From Bryobacterales bacterium (GTDB taxonomy: Bacteria; Acidobacteriota; Terriglobia; Bryobacterales; Bryobacteraceae), in assembly GCA_003164075.1 (NCBI GenBank), contig PLRZ01000457.1, forward strand, positions 7,806-13,973: 6,168 nt of DNA, read 5' to 3'. The translations under genes were made by a program, and so were the position numbers. Position 1 is the stretch's first letter. Every line of letters starts with the position of its first letter. A model generated the notes under the pieces. That model was given only the letters and a program-made list of their open reading frames with translations, was not told the origin of the DNA and made no database searches. Positions 1 through 5,825 of this stretch are shown in pieces.

Positions 1-1011
1 GCGGCCAGGGAAGGCATCGCGCTGTTAGGCATCAACGACCACTACACCACGGCCGGTCATGACGAGTTCCGAAGGGCTTGCGCCATCGCCGCTATCGACG
101 CGGTGTTTTCCATGGAGGCGGTGGCGATGGATCGCGCCGCGGAAGCCGAAGGGCTGCTGTTGAACGACCCCGATAATCCCGGCCGCGTATATCTTTGCGG
201 CAAGGGCATCACCCGAATCCCGCCGGAATCTTCTTCCGCCGCACGGAACCTCGCGCGGATGCGCGCCGCGCTCGAGCGCCGCAACCGCGAGATGACGGCC
301 AAGGCCGGGCAACTCTTCCGCCAACGGCTGGGGGTCGAGGGTCCGTCGTGGGAAGATGTTCTGGCGCTCACGCCGCGGGGCAACGCCACCGAGCGGCACG
401 TATCGCGGGCAATTCTGAAATGGATGCCCGCGCCGGTTTCGGAATCGATCGAAAAGTTGACGGGCGCCGCTCCACCCCCGCGGACTGACGACGCGTCGCT
501 GGAGAATTTCCTGCGGGCCAAGTTACTCAAGCGGGGCTGCGCTTGCTATGAACCCGAAACCGGGGACGCGTTCGTCTCCTCGGAAGAATTGCGCCAGATG
601 TTCCTGGCTTATGGCTCGATTCCCACTTATCCGGTGCTCGGCAATCCGGTGACGCCCGGCGAGCGCGACATCGAGGGGTTGCTGGACCGGCTGGAATCGA
701 TGGGCTTTTACGCCGTCGAAGTAATTCCGCATCGGAATACCCGCGAGCGGCTGGCGGAGATCGTCTCGGCGGCGAGGCGCCGTTGGTGGCCGGTTTTCAA
801 CGGGACGGAGCATAACACGCCGGAAGAGCGGCCGATGCTCGATCCATTTGCGTTGGACCCGGAGTTCGAGCCCTGGTTCCGGCAAAGCGCCGCGGTCTTG
901 CTCGCTCACCAGGCTCGGGCGGCCGGCGGAGAGGGATTTGTGCGAGAGGACGGCAGCCCGATAATTGAGAATGCTCGCGAACGGTTCAAGACTTTCTCAA
1001 GAGGGCTTTAG
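1..1011 (+). CDS. PHP-domain protein, probable metal-dependent hydrolase (5' end outside window)
   Basis: The reading frame is open from base 1 to a TAG at 1009-1011, giving 336 visible residues, so the start lies upstream. Near the visible N-terminus is GINDHYTTAGH (residues 10-20), which resembles the second metal-binding motif of PHP (polymerase and histidinol phosphatase) domains, usually written TDH. A glutamate follows at residue 39 in FSMEAVAMD, where the family often has a metal-ligand Glu. Near the C-terminus, AVEVIPHRN (about 238-245) and NGTEHNT (about 267-272) look like the late PHP motifs, where GSDxH is more common, so an Asp appears replaced by Glu. The middle (about 76-105) is rich in Arg, Glu and Ala and probably helical. 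PHP proteins hydrolyse phosphoesters with two or three metal ions in the cytoplasm, but the substrate cannot be read from the sequence. A link to rhamnose metabolism rests only on proximity, and about 800 bp of repeats and leader separate it from rhaB. The domain call is fairly secure and the function is not. Confidence 0.75.
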   Translation, partial: AAREGIALLGINDHYTTAGHDEFRRACAIAAIDAVFSMEAVAMDRAAEAEGLLLNDPDNPGRVYLCGKGITRIPPESSSAARNLARMRAALERRNREMTAKAGQLFRQRLGVEGPSWEDVLALTPRGNATERHVSRAILKWMPAPVSESIEKLTGAAPPPRTDDASLENFLRAKLLKRGCACYEPETGDAFVSSEELRQMFLAYGSIPTYPVLGNPVTPGERDIEGLLDRLESMGFYAVEVIPHRNTRERLAEIVSAARRRWWPVFNGTEHNTPEERPMLDPFALDPEFEPWFRQSAAVLLAHQARAAGGEGFVREDGSPIIENARERFKTFSRGL

Positions 1012-1103
1012 ATAGTCTCTGTCGCGAAACTGCCTTCAAGTGGCAAGGACCGCTCGCTGGCGCGCGCGGCTCGGAAAACGCTGCGATGATCCCACGGGAC
1101 TTC
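1011..1103. repeat. Direct repeat, copy A (~93 bp)
   Basis: This segment begins at the last base of the PHP gene's stop codon. It matches 1303-1395 at a constant offset of 292 with no gaps. By hand count 77 of 93 positions agree (about 83%). The best conserved stretches are TCTGTCGCGAAACT and GCTGGCGCGCGCGGCTCGG. No coding function is evident. The left end of the palindromic element starts where this copy stops. Confidence 0.8.
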
Positions 1104-1300
1104 AGAACTCCTGCCGTCCTGGTATTTGGGATGAGCCATTCCTTTCGATGGCGAGAGCTTCGCAGGTGGGGCAGGCGGTGCTCGCCTGCCCGCCCGCGCT
1201 GAATTGGTTAGGCCCGCTGCTCGAATAGGATCGAGCGAAGGCGAGCACCGCCTGCCCCACCTGCGGGCTCACGGCAAATTCCACGACATCAGGAGTTCTG
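1103..1300. repeat. Long imperfect palindrome, MITE-like or REP-like element
   Basis: The outer 11 bases are perfect inverted repeats (CAGAACTCCTG at 1103-1113, CAGGAGTTCTG at 1290-1300). Symmetry continues inward over 35 bases (1103-1137 against 1266-1300, about 28 of 35 pairs). After a 23-base one-sided insertion (1138-1160) a perfect 27-bp inverted repeat follows (1161-1187 against 1239-1265). The 51-base centre holds a further stem, GCTCGA/TCGAGC (1219-1224 and 1231-1236). The left 27-base arm can also fold locally with its neighbour as a 9-bp stem with a 5-base loop (1169-1177 and 1183-1191). There is no transposase and no clear target-site duplication. There is no T-tract after any stem, so a classical intrinsic terminator is not indicated, although transcripts leaving the PHP gene would fold strongly here. 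Confidence 0.8.
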
Positions 1301-1302
1301 CA

Positions 1303-1395
1303 GGTAGTTTCTGTCGCGAAACTCACTTCAAATGGCAAGAACCGCTTGCTGGCGCGCGCGGCTCGGAAACGGCTCCCTCGATTTCATGGGACTTC
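1303..1395. repeat. Direct repeat, copy B (~93 bp)
   Basis: This is the second copy of the 1011-1103 segment in the same orientation, and it starts two bases after the palindrome ends. The similarity stops after GGGACTTC in both copies. Copy B alone continues into an inverted repeat with the hairpin cluster that follows. At about 83% identity the pair is too diverged and too long to be a target-site duplication, so it is probably an older duplication or two members of a dispersed family. Confidence 0.8.
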
Positions 1396-1462
1396 GTACC
1401 GAGCCGCGACCGCAAGGGAGCGGTTGCTTTCGCGCTGCCATGCGGAGGAGCAGTAACGCTCC
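1357..1462. repeat. Cluster of short GC-rich hairpins (REP-like)
   Basis: Three stems lie close together. A 10-bp inverted repeat, CGCGGCTCGG at 1357-1366 and CCGAGCCGCG at 1399-1408, encloses a smaller TCCC/GGGA stem. Next is ACCGC-aaggga-GCGGT at 1409-1424, then GGAGC-agtaac-GCTCC at 1447-1462. The last two share the same geometry of a 5-bp stem and a 6-base loop. From memory, similar hairpins are widely dispersed in Acidobacteriota intergenic DNA and give rise to spurious small ORFs with strings such as EPRPQGSG. That recollection was not checked. No gene is supported here, and nothing clear is seen from 1463 to 1560. Confidence 0.65.
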
Positions 1463-1560
1463 CTCACCCGAATTCAATCGCGGCGCTGGTCGCCCGGGGC
1501 GAACCGCGGGCCACGAATTGTTCGCGATCGGTTTCACGAAGAGGAGATCTCAATTTCCCA

Positions 1561-1591
1561 TTCAGGATTTCCGAAAGTTGTGTGGTACACT
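1561..1591 (+). promoter_or_regulatory. Possible rhaB operon promoter (extended -10)
   Basis: TGGTACACT at 1583-1591 fits an extended -10 element (TG-N-TACACT). No good -35 hexamer is visible: the nearest candidate, TTCAGG at 1561-1566, is weak and spaced about 19 bases away. Transcription would begin near 1598, just before the folded leader. The -10 overlaps an 11-base palindrome, GTGTGGTACAC (1580-1590), which could be an operator half or a coincidence. This is the only plausible promoter seen between the repeats and rhaB. Confidence 0.35.
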
Positions 1592-1597
1592 GGCGAT

Positions 1598-1811
1598 TCA
1601 CAAATGATGAAGCCGAAGGTGAGCGGCCCCGTAGAGGTTGGCTCTGTTTTACCGGGCGCGGGCTTCTGGTCTCTATGGTCGAGATTCGATGTTTCATCCG
1701 GGCGCTGTTTTCCAGACGGGTGTTCGCCCGCTTCGCAACAACCTTGCAGCGGCAACAAGGCCGTGAAGCAGGAGGGGCTTGGGAACTAAGCGAAACGACT
1801 GGAGCCCATTC
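1598..1811 (+). promoter_or_regulatory. Structured 5' leader of rhaB, possible attenuator or riboswitch-like RNA
   Basis: Several stems can be drawn by hand. GAAGCC (1609-1614) pairs with GGCTTC (1661-1666) and encloses GCG-CCC-GT (1623-1632, one bulge and one mismatch) paired with 1651-1659, capped by AGAG/CTCT (1633-1636 with 1642-1645). TCTC/GAGA forms a small hairpin at 1670-1684. CGGGCGCTG (1699-1707) pairs with CAG (1713-1715) and CGCCCG (1725-1730). CCTTG/CAAGG follows at 1742-1746 and 1756-1760, and GCTT/AAGC at 1777-1780 and 1788-1791. CCGGGCGC occurs twice (1652-1659 and 1698-1705), so CGCCCG at 1725-1730 has two rival partners. No consensus of the cobalamin, TPP, glycine, lysine, SAM, SAH, fluoride or guanidine riboswitches was recognised. 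The stems are seen in the sequence, while a regulatory role is inference. Confidence 0.45.
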
Positions 1812-3296
1812 ATGAGTCATGCGAACAGGGCCGCTACCGTTTTGGCTTTCGACTTAGGCGCGACCAGCGGACGGGCAATATTGGGCCGCGTGGATCGCGG
1901 AAATCTGGAGTTCCGGGAGGTCCACCGTTTCCCAAACGATGCGGTGATGTGCGGCGGTGAACTGCATTGGGACATCCTCCGGCTCTGGCATGAAGTGCAA
2001 GCCGGTCTGCGGCAGGCCGGCGGGATCGCTCTCGACAGCATTGGTGTCGACACCTGGGGTGTGGACTATGCACTGTTGGGAGAGTCCGGGAGCTTGTTGG
2101 GGAACCCATTCCATTACCGCGACCAGCGCACCAAAGGCAGCATGGAAAGAGCATGTTCCGCGGTGGGGTCCGATCGGATCTACGATTCTACCGGCATCCA
2201 GTTCATGCCATTCAACACCCTGTTTCAAGTTTACGCCGACGCTGCCAGAACCCCTGGTCTGTTCTCCTTGGCGAAAACACTGCTCACCATCCCGGATTTG
2301 TTGAATTACTGGCTGACGGGATCCGTCGGGTGCGAGTACACCAACGCCACCACGACTCAGTTTCTGGATCGCCGAACGAAGTCGTGGGCTCTCGATCTTC
2401 TCCGCGATCTTGGCGTCCCCACGCACCTTCTTGCCCCGGTGGTTCAGCCCGGCACGATTATCGGATCGTTGCGGCGAGAGTTGATTCACGGCGAGGAACA
2501 TAAGCTCACGGTCGTGGCGGCGCCCGCTTGTCACGACACCGGATCGGCGGTGGCCGCCGTATTGGCGCGCGGCGCCACGGCCTTTCTCAGTTCCGGCACC
2601 TGGTCCCTGCTCGGCACGGAAGTCGATGAGGCGGTTGTAAGCTCCGAGAGCCGTCGCCTGAATTTCACGAATGAAGGTGGCGTCGCCGGCACGTTTCGGC
2701 TGCTCAAGAACATCACCGGGCTCTGGCTCCTCGAGGGATGCCTCAAGTCGTGGCAGGTGTCCGGCGAAAAGTACTCCTACGCAACCCTGCTCGATATGGC
2801 GAAGGCGGCAAAGCCTTTGCAGAGCTTTGTCGATCCGGACGACTCCCTTTTTGTGGCGCCCGACGATATGCCGCGCGCCATCGATGAATATTGCCGGAAG
2901 ACGGAGCAACCCGTACCGCAAACGCACGGGGCTTACACCCGCGTGGTTCTGGAAAGCCTGGCGCTGAAGTACCGCTACGTGCTGGAACAATTGGGCGCGC
3001 TCACGGCGGTTCAATTCCGCAACATTCGGGTGATTGGTGGAGGCTGCCGCAATGCGCTGCTGAACCAGTTCACCGCCGATGCAACCGGCTGCCAGGTATT
3101 GGCCGGACCAGCCGAGGCTACGGCGCTTGGCAACATGGCGATGCAGTTGGTCGCCATAGACGCAGTCGGCTCGATTGGCGAGGCGCGGGAATTGATCGAG
3201 CGATCGTTCCCTTATCGGACTTATGAACCAGCCGATACTTCGTGCTGGGACCGCGCTTTCGCGCAGTTCACTGCGCGACTGAATAGCACTGTTTAG
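1812..3296 (+). CDS. rhaB: L-rhamnulokinase
   Basis: This cytoplasmic FGGY-family sugar kinase transfers phosphate from ATP to L-rhamnulose, giving L-rhamnulose 1-phosphate. The product is 494 residues, close to the 489 of E. coli RhaB, and family motifs occur in order: DLGATSGRAILG (residues 14-25, first phosphate loop), DSIGVDTWGVDYALL (about 75-89), GIQFMPFNTLFQ, EYTNATTTQFLD, ACHDTGSA with the probable catalytic base Asp242, SSGTWSLLG, TNEGGVAGTFRLLKN, and RVIGGGCRNALLNQF near the ATP site. ATG 1812 is preferred because GGAG (1801-1804) lies 7 bases upstream and the protein then begins like its relatives. The in-frame TTG at 1779 would add 11 residues and lacks a usable site. No damage is visible. 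It leads the operon, with rhaT 24 bases downstream. GGGCT (1775-1779) can pair with AGCCC (1803-1807), part of the ribosome-binding region, so translational control by the leader is possible. Confidence 0.97.
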   Translation: MSHANRAATVLAFDLGATSGRAILGRVDRGNLEFREVHRFPNDAVMCGGELHWDILRLWHEVQAGLRQAGGIALDSIGVDTWGVDYALLGESGSLLGNPFHYRDQRTKGSMERACSAVGSDRIYDSTGIQFMPFNTLFQVYADAARTPGLFSLAKTLLTIPDLLNYWLTGSVGCEYTNATTTQFLDRRTKSWALDLLRDLGVPTHLLAPVVQPGTIIGSLRRELIHGEEHKLTVVAAPACHDTGSAVAAVLARGATAFLSSGTWSLLGTEVDEAVVSSESRRLNFTNEGGVAGTFRLLKNITGLWLLEGCLKSWQVSGEKYSYATLLDMAKAAKPLQSFVDPDDSLFVAPDDMPRAIDEYCRKTEQPVPQTHGAYTRVVLESLALKYRYVLEQLGALTAVQFRNIRVIGGGCRNALLNQFTADATGCQVLAGPAEATALGNMAMQLVAIDAVGSIGEARELIERSFPYRTYEPADTSCWDRAFAQFTARLNSTV

Positions 3297-3320
3297 TGCC
3301 AACATACACCGGGGGCACTT

Positions 3321-4388
3321 GTGGACGAGCACCTCGTGAATCCCACAGTCGGAACTCTGATTTTCATGTTGGGCGGCCTTGCAGGGGCCGTTTTCTACCT
3401 GCCATTCAAGAAAGTTCGCAATTGGGCGTGGGAGAGTTACTGGCTGGTTTACGCCGTCTTCGGCCAGATCGTGACGCCTTGGTTGCTGGCGTGGTTCACT
3501 TCGCCCAATTTCCTTTCCGTGGTTGCGGCCGCACCCCGAAAAGAAATCGCGTACTGTCTGCTATGCGGCGCCATCTGAGGTTTTGGCGGACTGACCTGGG
3601 GGTTGATGATCCGTTATCTCGGCGTGGGCCTCGGCTTGGCAATGGGAGCCGGGCTTACCTCCGCGGCGGGTACGCTGCTGCCCCCAATGCTCAAGGGGCG
3701 CGAGGCCATCCAAGCGATGTTTACTACTCCCGCGGGACTGGTTTCCGTGCTGGCCGCGATGGTCTCGGTCGCGGGAATCGTCTTTGTCGGAATGGCCGGC
3801 ATGTCGAAAGAGAGCGAACTTCCGGATGAGGAAAAGAAGAAAAGCGTCGCCGAATTCAACTTCCGTAAAGGTATGACGGTGGCGATTTTCTCCGGGTTGA
3901 TGAGTTCGGCGATGAGCTTCGGGTTGCAAGGCGGTCCAGGCATTCAGAAACTCGCGCTCACCGTCGCGCCGGCCACATCGGGGATTTGGGCGGGAATGCC
4001 GGACCTCGTGATTGTCCTGCTCGGCGGGTTCCTGGTGAATGGAAGCTGGTGTATTTTCCTGAACGTGCGGAACAAGACCGGGGGCGACTACGTGGCCGGT
4101 AATGCGCCAGTTGTGGCGAATCTCGCCCTGGCGGGCATCGCCGGCGCGGTCTGGTGTTCCCAATTCATTGCGTTCAAGACCGGAGAGCCGCGGATGGGCG
4201 GAACGTCCTACATCGGATGGGCTGTATTGATGGCCAGTACGATCCTGTTCAGTCAACTCCTGGGCGTGCTACTGGGCGAATGGCGAGGAGCCAGCAAGAA
4301 GACCGTCCGGTTGCTCCTCACCGGCCTGATACTGTTGTTGGTATCGGCCGGCGTGGCCGGGTATTCCGGTTCCATGGTTCTGCAATAG
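3321..4388 (+). pseudogene. rhaT: L-rhamnose-proton symporter interrupted by an in-frame TGA
   Basis: RhaT imports L-rhamnose together with a proton across the inner membrane. A GTG start at 3321, with GGGGG at 3311-3315, gives 85 residues before TGA at 3576-3578, and the same frame then continues to TAG at 4386-4388. Read through, it makes 355 codons, close to the 344 residues of E. coli RhaT, with about ten hydrophobic segments. The junction reads CGAI-stop-GFGGLTWGLMIRYLGVG, and the E. coli protein has [20 protein letters not shown] there, so the stop replaces a conserved Trp, consistent with one TGG to TGA change. FYLPFKKVRNWAWESYW before the stop and EFNFRKGMTVAIFSGLMSSAMSFGL after it are typical of the family. 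Both halves keep good coding quality, which points to a very recent mutation or a sequencing error. An in-frame TTG or ATG at 3603-3608 could restart translation, but the product would lack the first membrane segments. GTG 3336 is an alternative start. Confidence 0.9.
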
Positions 4389-4410
4389 GCCACCAGTACT
4401 CTTCCAATTT

Positions 4411-4650
4411 GGTCGTGTTGCGCTTCTGGAACCGGCGCTGGAGTTGCGCGAGGCGGAAAACCGGATGGACTACACCCGGCGGCTCGCGACGTTCGAAGAG
4501 CTCCAGAGCTTGCCGTGGGCCGCGGTTTGGGATTACTATTGCGTTCAAAAGGAGGTGCCTGTCTCAATGGCATGGTACGACGCCGTCCGTCAGTACGAAC
4601 GCCGCGTTCTTTCGCAGCGCGGCAGCCCGGTGGCCGTGCCGGCGCGATGA
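4411..4650 (+). pseudogene. rhaA: C-terminal remnant of L-rhamnose isomerase
   Basis: RhaA interconverts L-rhamnose and L-rhamnulose, using a metal-dependent TIM barrel of about 420 residues. Only about 80 codons remain here. ALLEPALELREAENRMDYTR, then RRLATFEELQSLPWAAVWDY and VRQYERRVLSQR, resemble the C-terminal tail of the E. coli/Bacillus-type enzyme as I remember it, and the frame closes at TGA 4648-4650. Upstream, the frame runs into the 3' end of rhaT, where it reads non-homologous sequence and meets a stop at 4327-4329, so no complete gene can be present. The metal-binding and catalytic residues of the barrel are missing. The join between rhaT and the remnant lies somewhere in 4389-4420. 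The usual gene order predicts a full rhaA at this spot, so an internal deletion of about 1 kb, or an assembly collapse, is the simplest reading. A small free-standing ORF beginning at TTG 4444 is possible but lacks a convincing ribosome-binding site. Confidence 0.75.
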
Positions 4651-4668
4651 GCGGCCGCGGCTATTCCG

Positions 4669-5808
4669 ATGGCAAGGTCACCCTCTCAGAACCGGTACAT
4701 CGTCAAGTCGCTGGTGCACGCGGCCGAAATCCTGAATGCCTTCGAATCGCGCGGCGAGGTGCTTCGGTTAAAGGACATCGTCGCGCGCACCGGCTTCAAC
4801 AAAGGAATGTGTTTCCGGTTGTTGTTTACGCTCCACGCCTGCGGGTTCCTGGAGAAACTCGGGGGTAATCAATACCGGCTGTTGTCGGAAATCCGCCCGC
4901 ACCGGAAGCATCGCATCGGATACGCGGCACAGGGACAGAATTCCTCGTTTCCACGGGAGGTGCAGAAGGGACTGGTATCGGCGGCCGAGATCTCCGAAAC
5001 GGAACTGCTGGTTGTGGACAACCGGTACGATGCCAAAGTCGCGCTGCGGAACGCGGAACGCCTGATTCGCGAGCAGGTCGAACTGGTGATCGAATTTCAA
5101 ACCGACGAATCGGTTGCGGCGGCGATCGCCGCGAAGTACATGGACGCGGGCATTCCCATGATCGCCATCGATATCCCGCATCCCGGCGCCACCTATTTCG
5201 GCGCCAATAACCATGAGGCGGGCTTCCTCGGCGGCCGTCATCTGGGCCGCTGGGCGCGCCGCAATTGGGCCAGCGAGGTGGACGAGGTGTTGCTGATCGG
5301 GTTGATGCGGGCTGGAGCGATTCCGCAAAACCGGATCCGCGGCATGATTGCAGGACTCAAGGAGGCGATGCGGATTCCCGAAGACAGGCTGGTCCGCGAA
5401 ATCGACGGCGACGGCCAATTCAACGTGGCGTTGGAGATGGTGCGCAAGCACCTGCGCCGATGCACGTCGAAGCGGATTTTGGTGGGCGCCGCGAACGATC
5501 CCAGCGCGCTAGGCGCTTTGCGGGCGTTCGAGGAGGCCGGGCGGGCGGCGGAATGCGCGATAGTGGGCCAGAACTGCGAGCCGGAAGCGCGCGACGAGTT
5601 GCGGCGGCAGGGAACCCGCCTCATCGGTTCAGTCGCTTATTTTCCCGAGAAATACGGATCCGGCCTGATCCGCCTGGCTCTCGACATATTGGCGCATAAG
5701 CCCGTTCCCCCCGCGGTATTTGTAAAGCATCAACTGGTGACCCCCGAGGACGTGGATGACATTTATCCGAACGACAATCTGATGGGGTTGTCCGAGCAGC
5801 CGGTTTGA
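4669..5808 (+). CDS. Transcriptional regulator: IclR-type winged helix fused to a sugar-binding PBP domain
   Basis: This 379-residue protein has two parts. Residues about 10-72 form an IclR-like winged helix-turn-helix: SLVHAAEILNAF, then LRLKDIVARTGFNKGMCFRL, a second helix ending HACGFLEKL, and a wing ending NQYRLL. From about 82 the chain becomes a type 1 periplasmic-binding-protein-like domain of the LacI/ribose-binder kind, beginning HRIGYAAQGQNSSF. GIPMIAIDIPHPGATYFGAN, NHEAGFLGGRHLGRW and GAANDPSALGALRAFEEAGR match that fold's ligand-binding and hinge landmarks. No signal peptide or membrane segment is present, so it acts in the cytoplasm. IclR proteins normally carry a GAF-like effector domain, and PBP-type sensors usually follow a LacI helix-turn-helix, so this pairing is unusual. 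Its position between rhamnose genes suggests that it senses L-rhamnose or an intermediate and controls this operon. The start is ATG 4669, 18 bases after the rhaA remnant, with no good Shine-Dalgarno site. Translational coupling to rhaA may originally have driven it. Confidence 0.85.
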   Translation: MARSPSQNRYIVKSLVHAAEILNAFESRGEVLRLKDIVARTGFNKGMCFRLLFTLHACGFLEKLGGNQYRLLSEIRPHRKHRIGYAAQGQNSSFPREVQKGLVSAAEISETELLVVDNRYDAKVALRNAERLIREQVELVIEFQTDESVAAAIAAKYMDAGIPMIAIDIPHPGATYFGANNHEAGFLGGRHLGRWARRNWASEVDEVLLIGLMRAGAIPQNRIRGMIAGLKEAMRIPEDRLVREIDGDGQFNVALEMVRKHLRRCTSKRILVGAANDPSALGALRAFEEAGRAAECAIVGQNCEPEARDELRRQGTRLIGSVAYFPEKYGSGLIRLALDILAHKPVPPAVFVKHQLVTPEDVDDIYPNDNLMGLSEQPV

Positions 5809-5815
5809 AAAGGAG
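5809..5815 (+). promoter_or_regulatory. Ribosome-binding site of rhaM
   Basis: AAAGGAG directly after the regulator's TGA (5806-5808) is the strongest Shine-Dalgarno sequence in the window. It stands 10 bases before GTG 5826, and only 1 base before TTG 5817, and it lies downstream of TTG 5805. This decides the rhaM start in favour of GTG 5826. Confidence 0.7.
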
Positions 5816-5825
5816 ATTGAAGACG

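Noticed and set aside
1161..1265. Intrinsic terminator for the PHP gene
   Set aside because: The stem is strong, but no run of T follows either arm, and it lies 150 bases or more beyond the stop codon.
1011..1462. CRISPR array
   Set aside because: The repeats are few, long, diverged and unevenly spaced, and no regular repeat-spacer pattern is present.
1603..1789. A ~60-residue frame starting with two ATG codons in the rhaB leader
   Set aside because: There is no ribosome-binding site and no recognisable motif, and the segment is dominated by RNA stems. A leader peptide cannot be excluded but is not supported.
1204..1815. A 203-residue + strand frame across the repeats and leader
   Set aside because: It runs through palindromic repeats and the putative promoter. 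Its start lies inside the repeat element and the protein looks random in composition.
1854..3332. A 492-residue open frame on the minus strand opposite rhaB
   Set aside because: It covers rhaB almost entirely. Rare stops in an antisense frame are common in GC-rich genes, the translation shows no family motif, and rhaB on the + strand is unmistakable.
3576..3578. Reading TGA as Trp or selenocysteine in rhaT
   Set aside because: TGA ends the regulator gene (5806-5808) and the rhaA remnant frame (4648-4650), and TGG is used for Trp throughout. The site corresponds to Trp and not Cys or Sec, and no convincing SECIS-like hairpin follows.
4515..4868. A 117-residue frame overlapping the rhaA remnant and the regulator start
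   Set aside because: It is a shifted-frame shadow. The other frame carries clear RhaA-like and winged-helix sequence.
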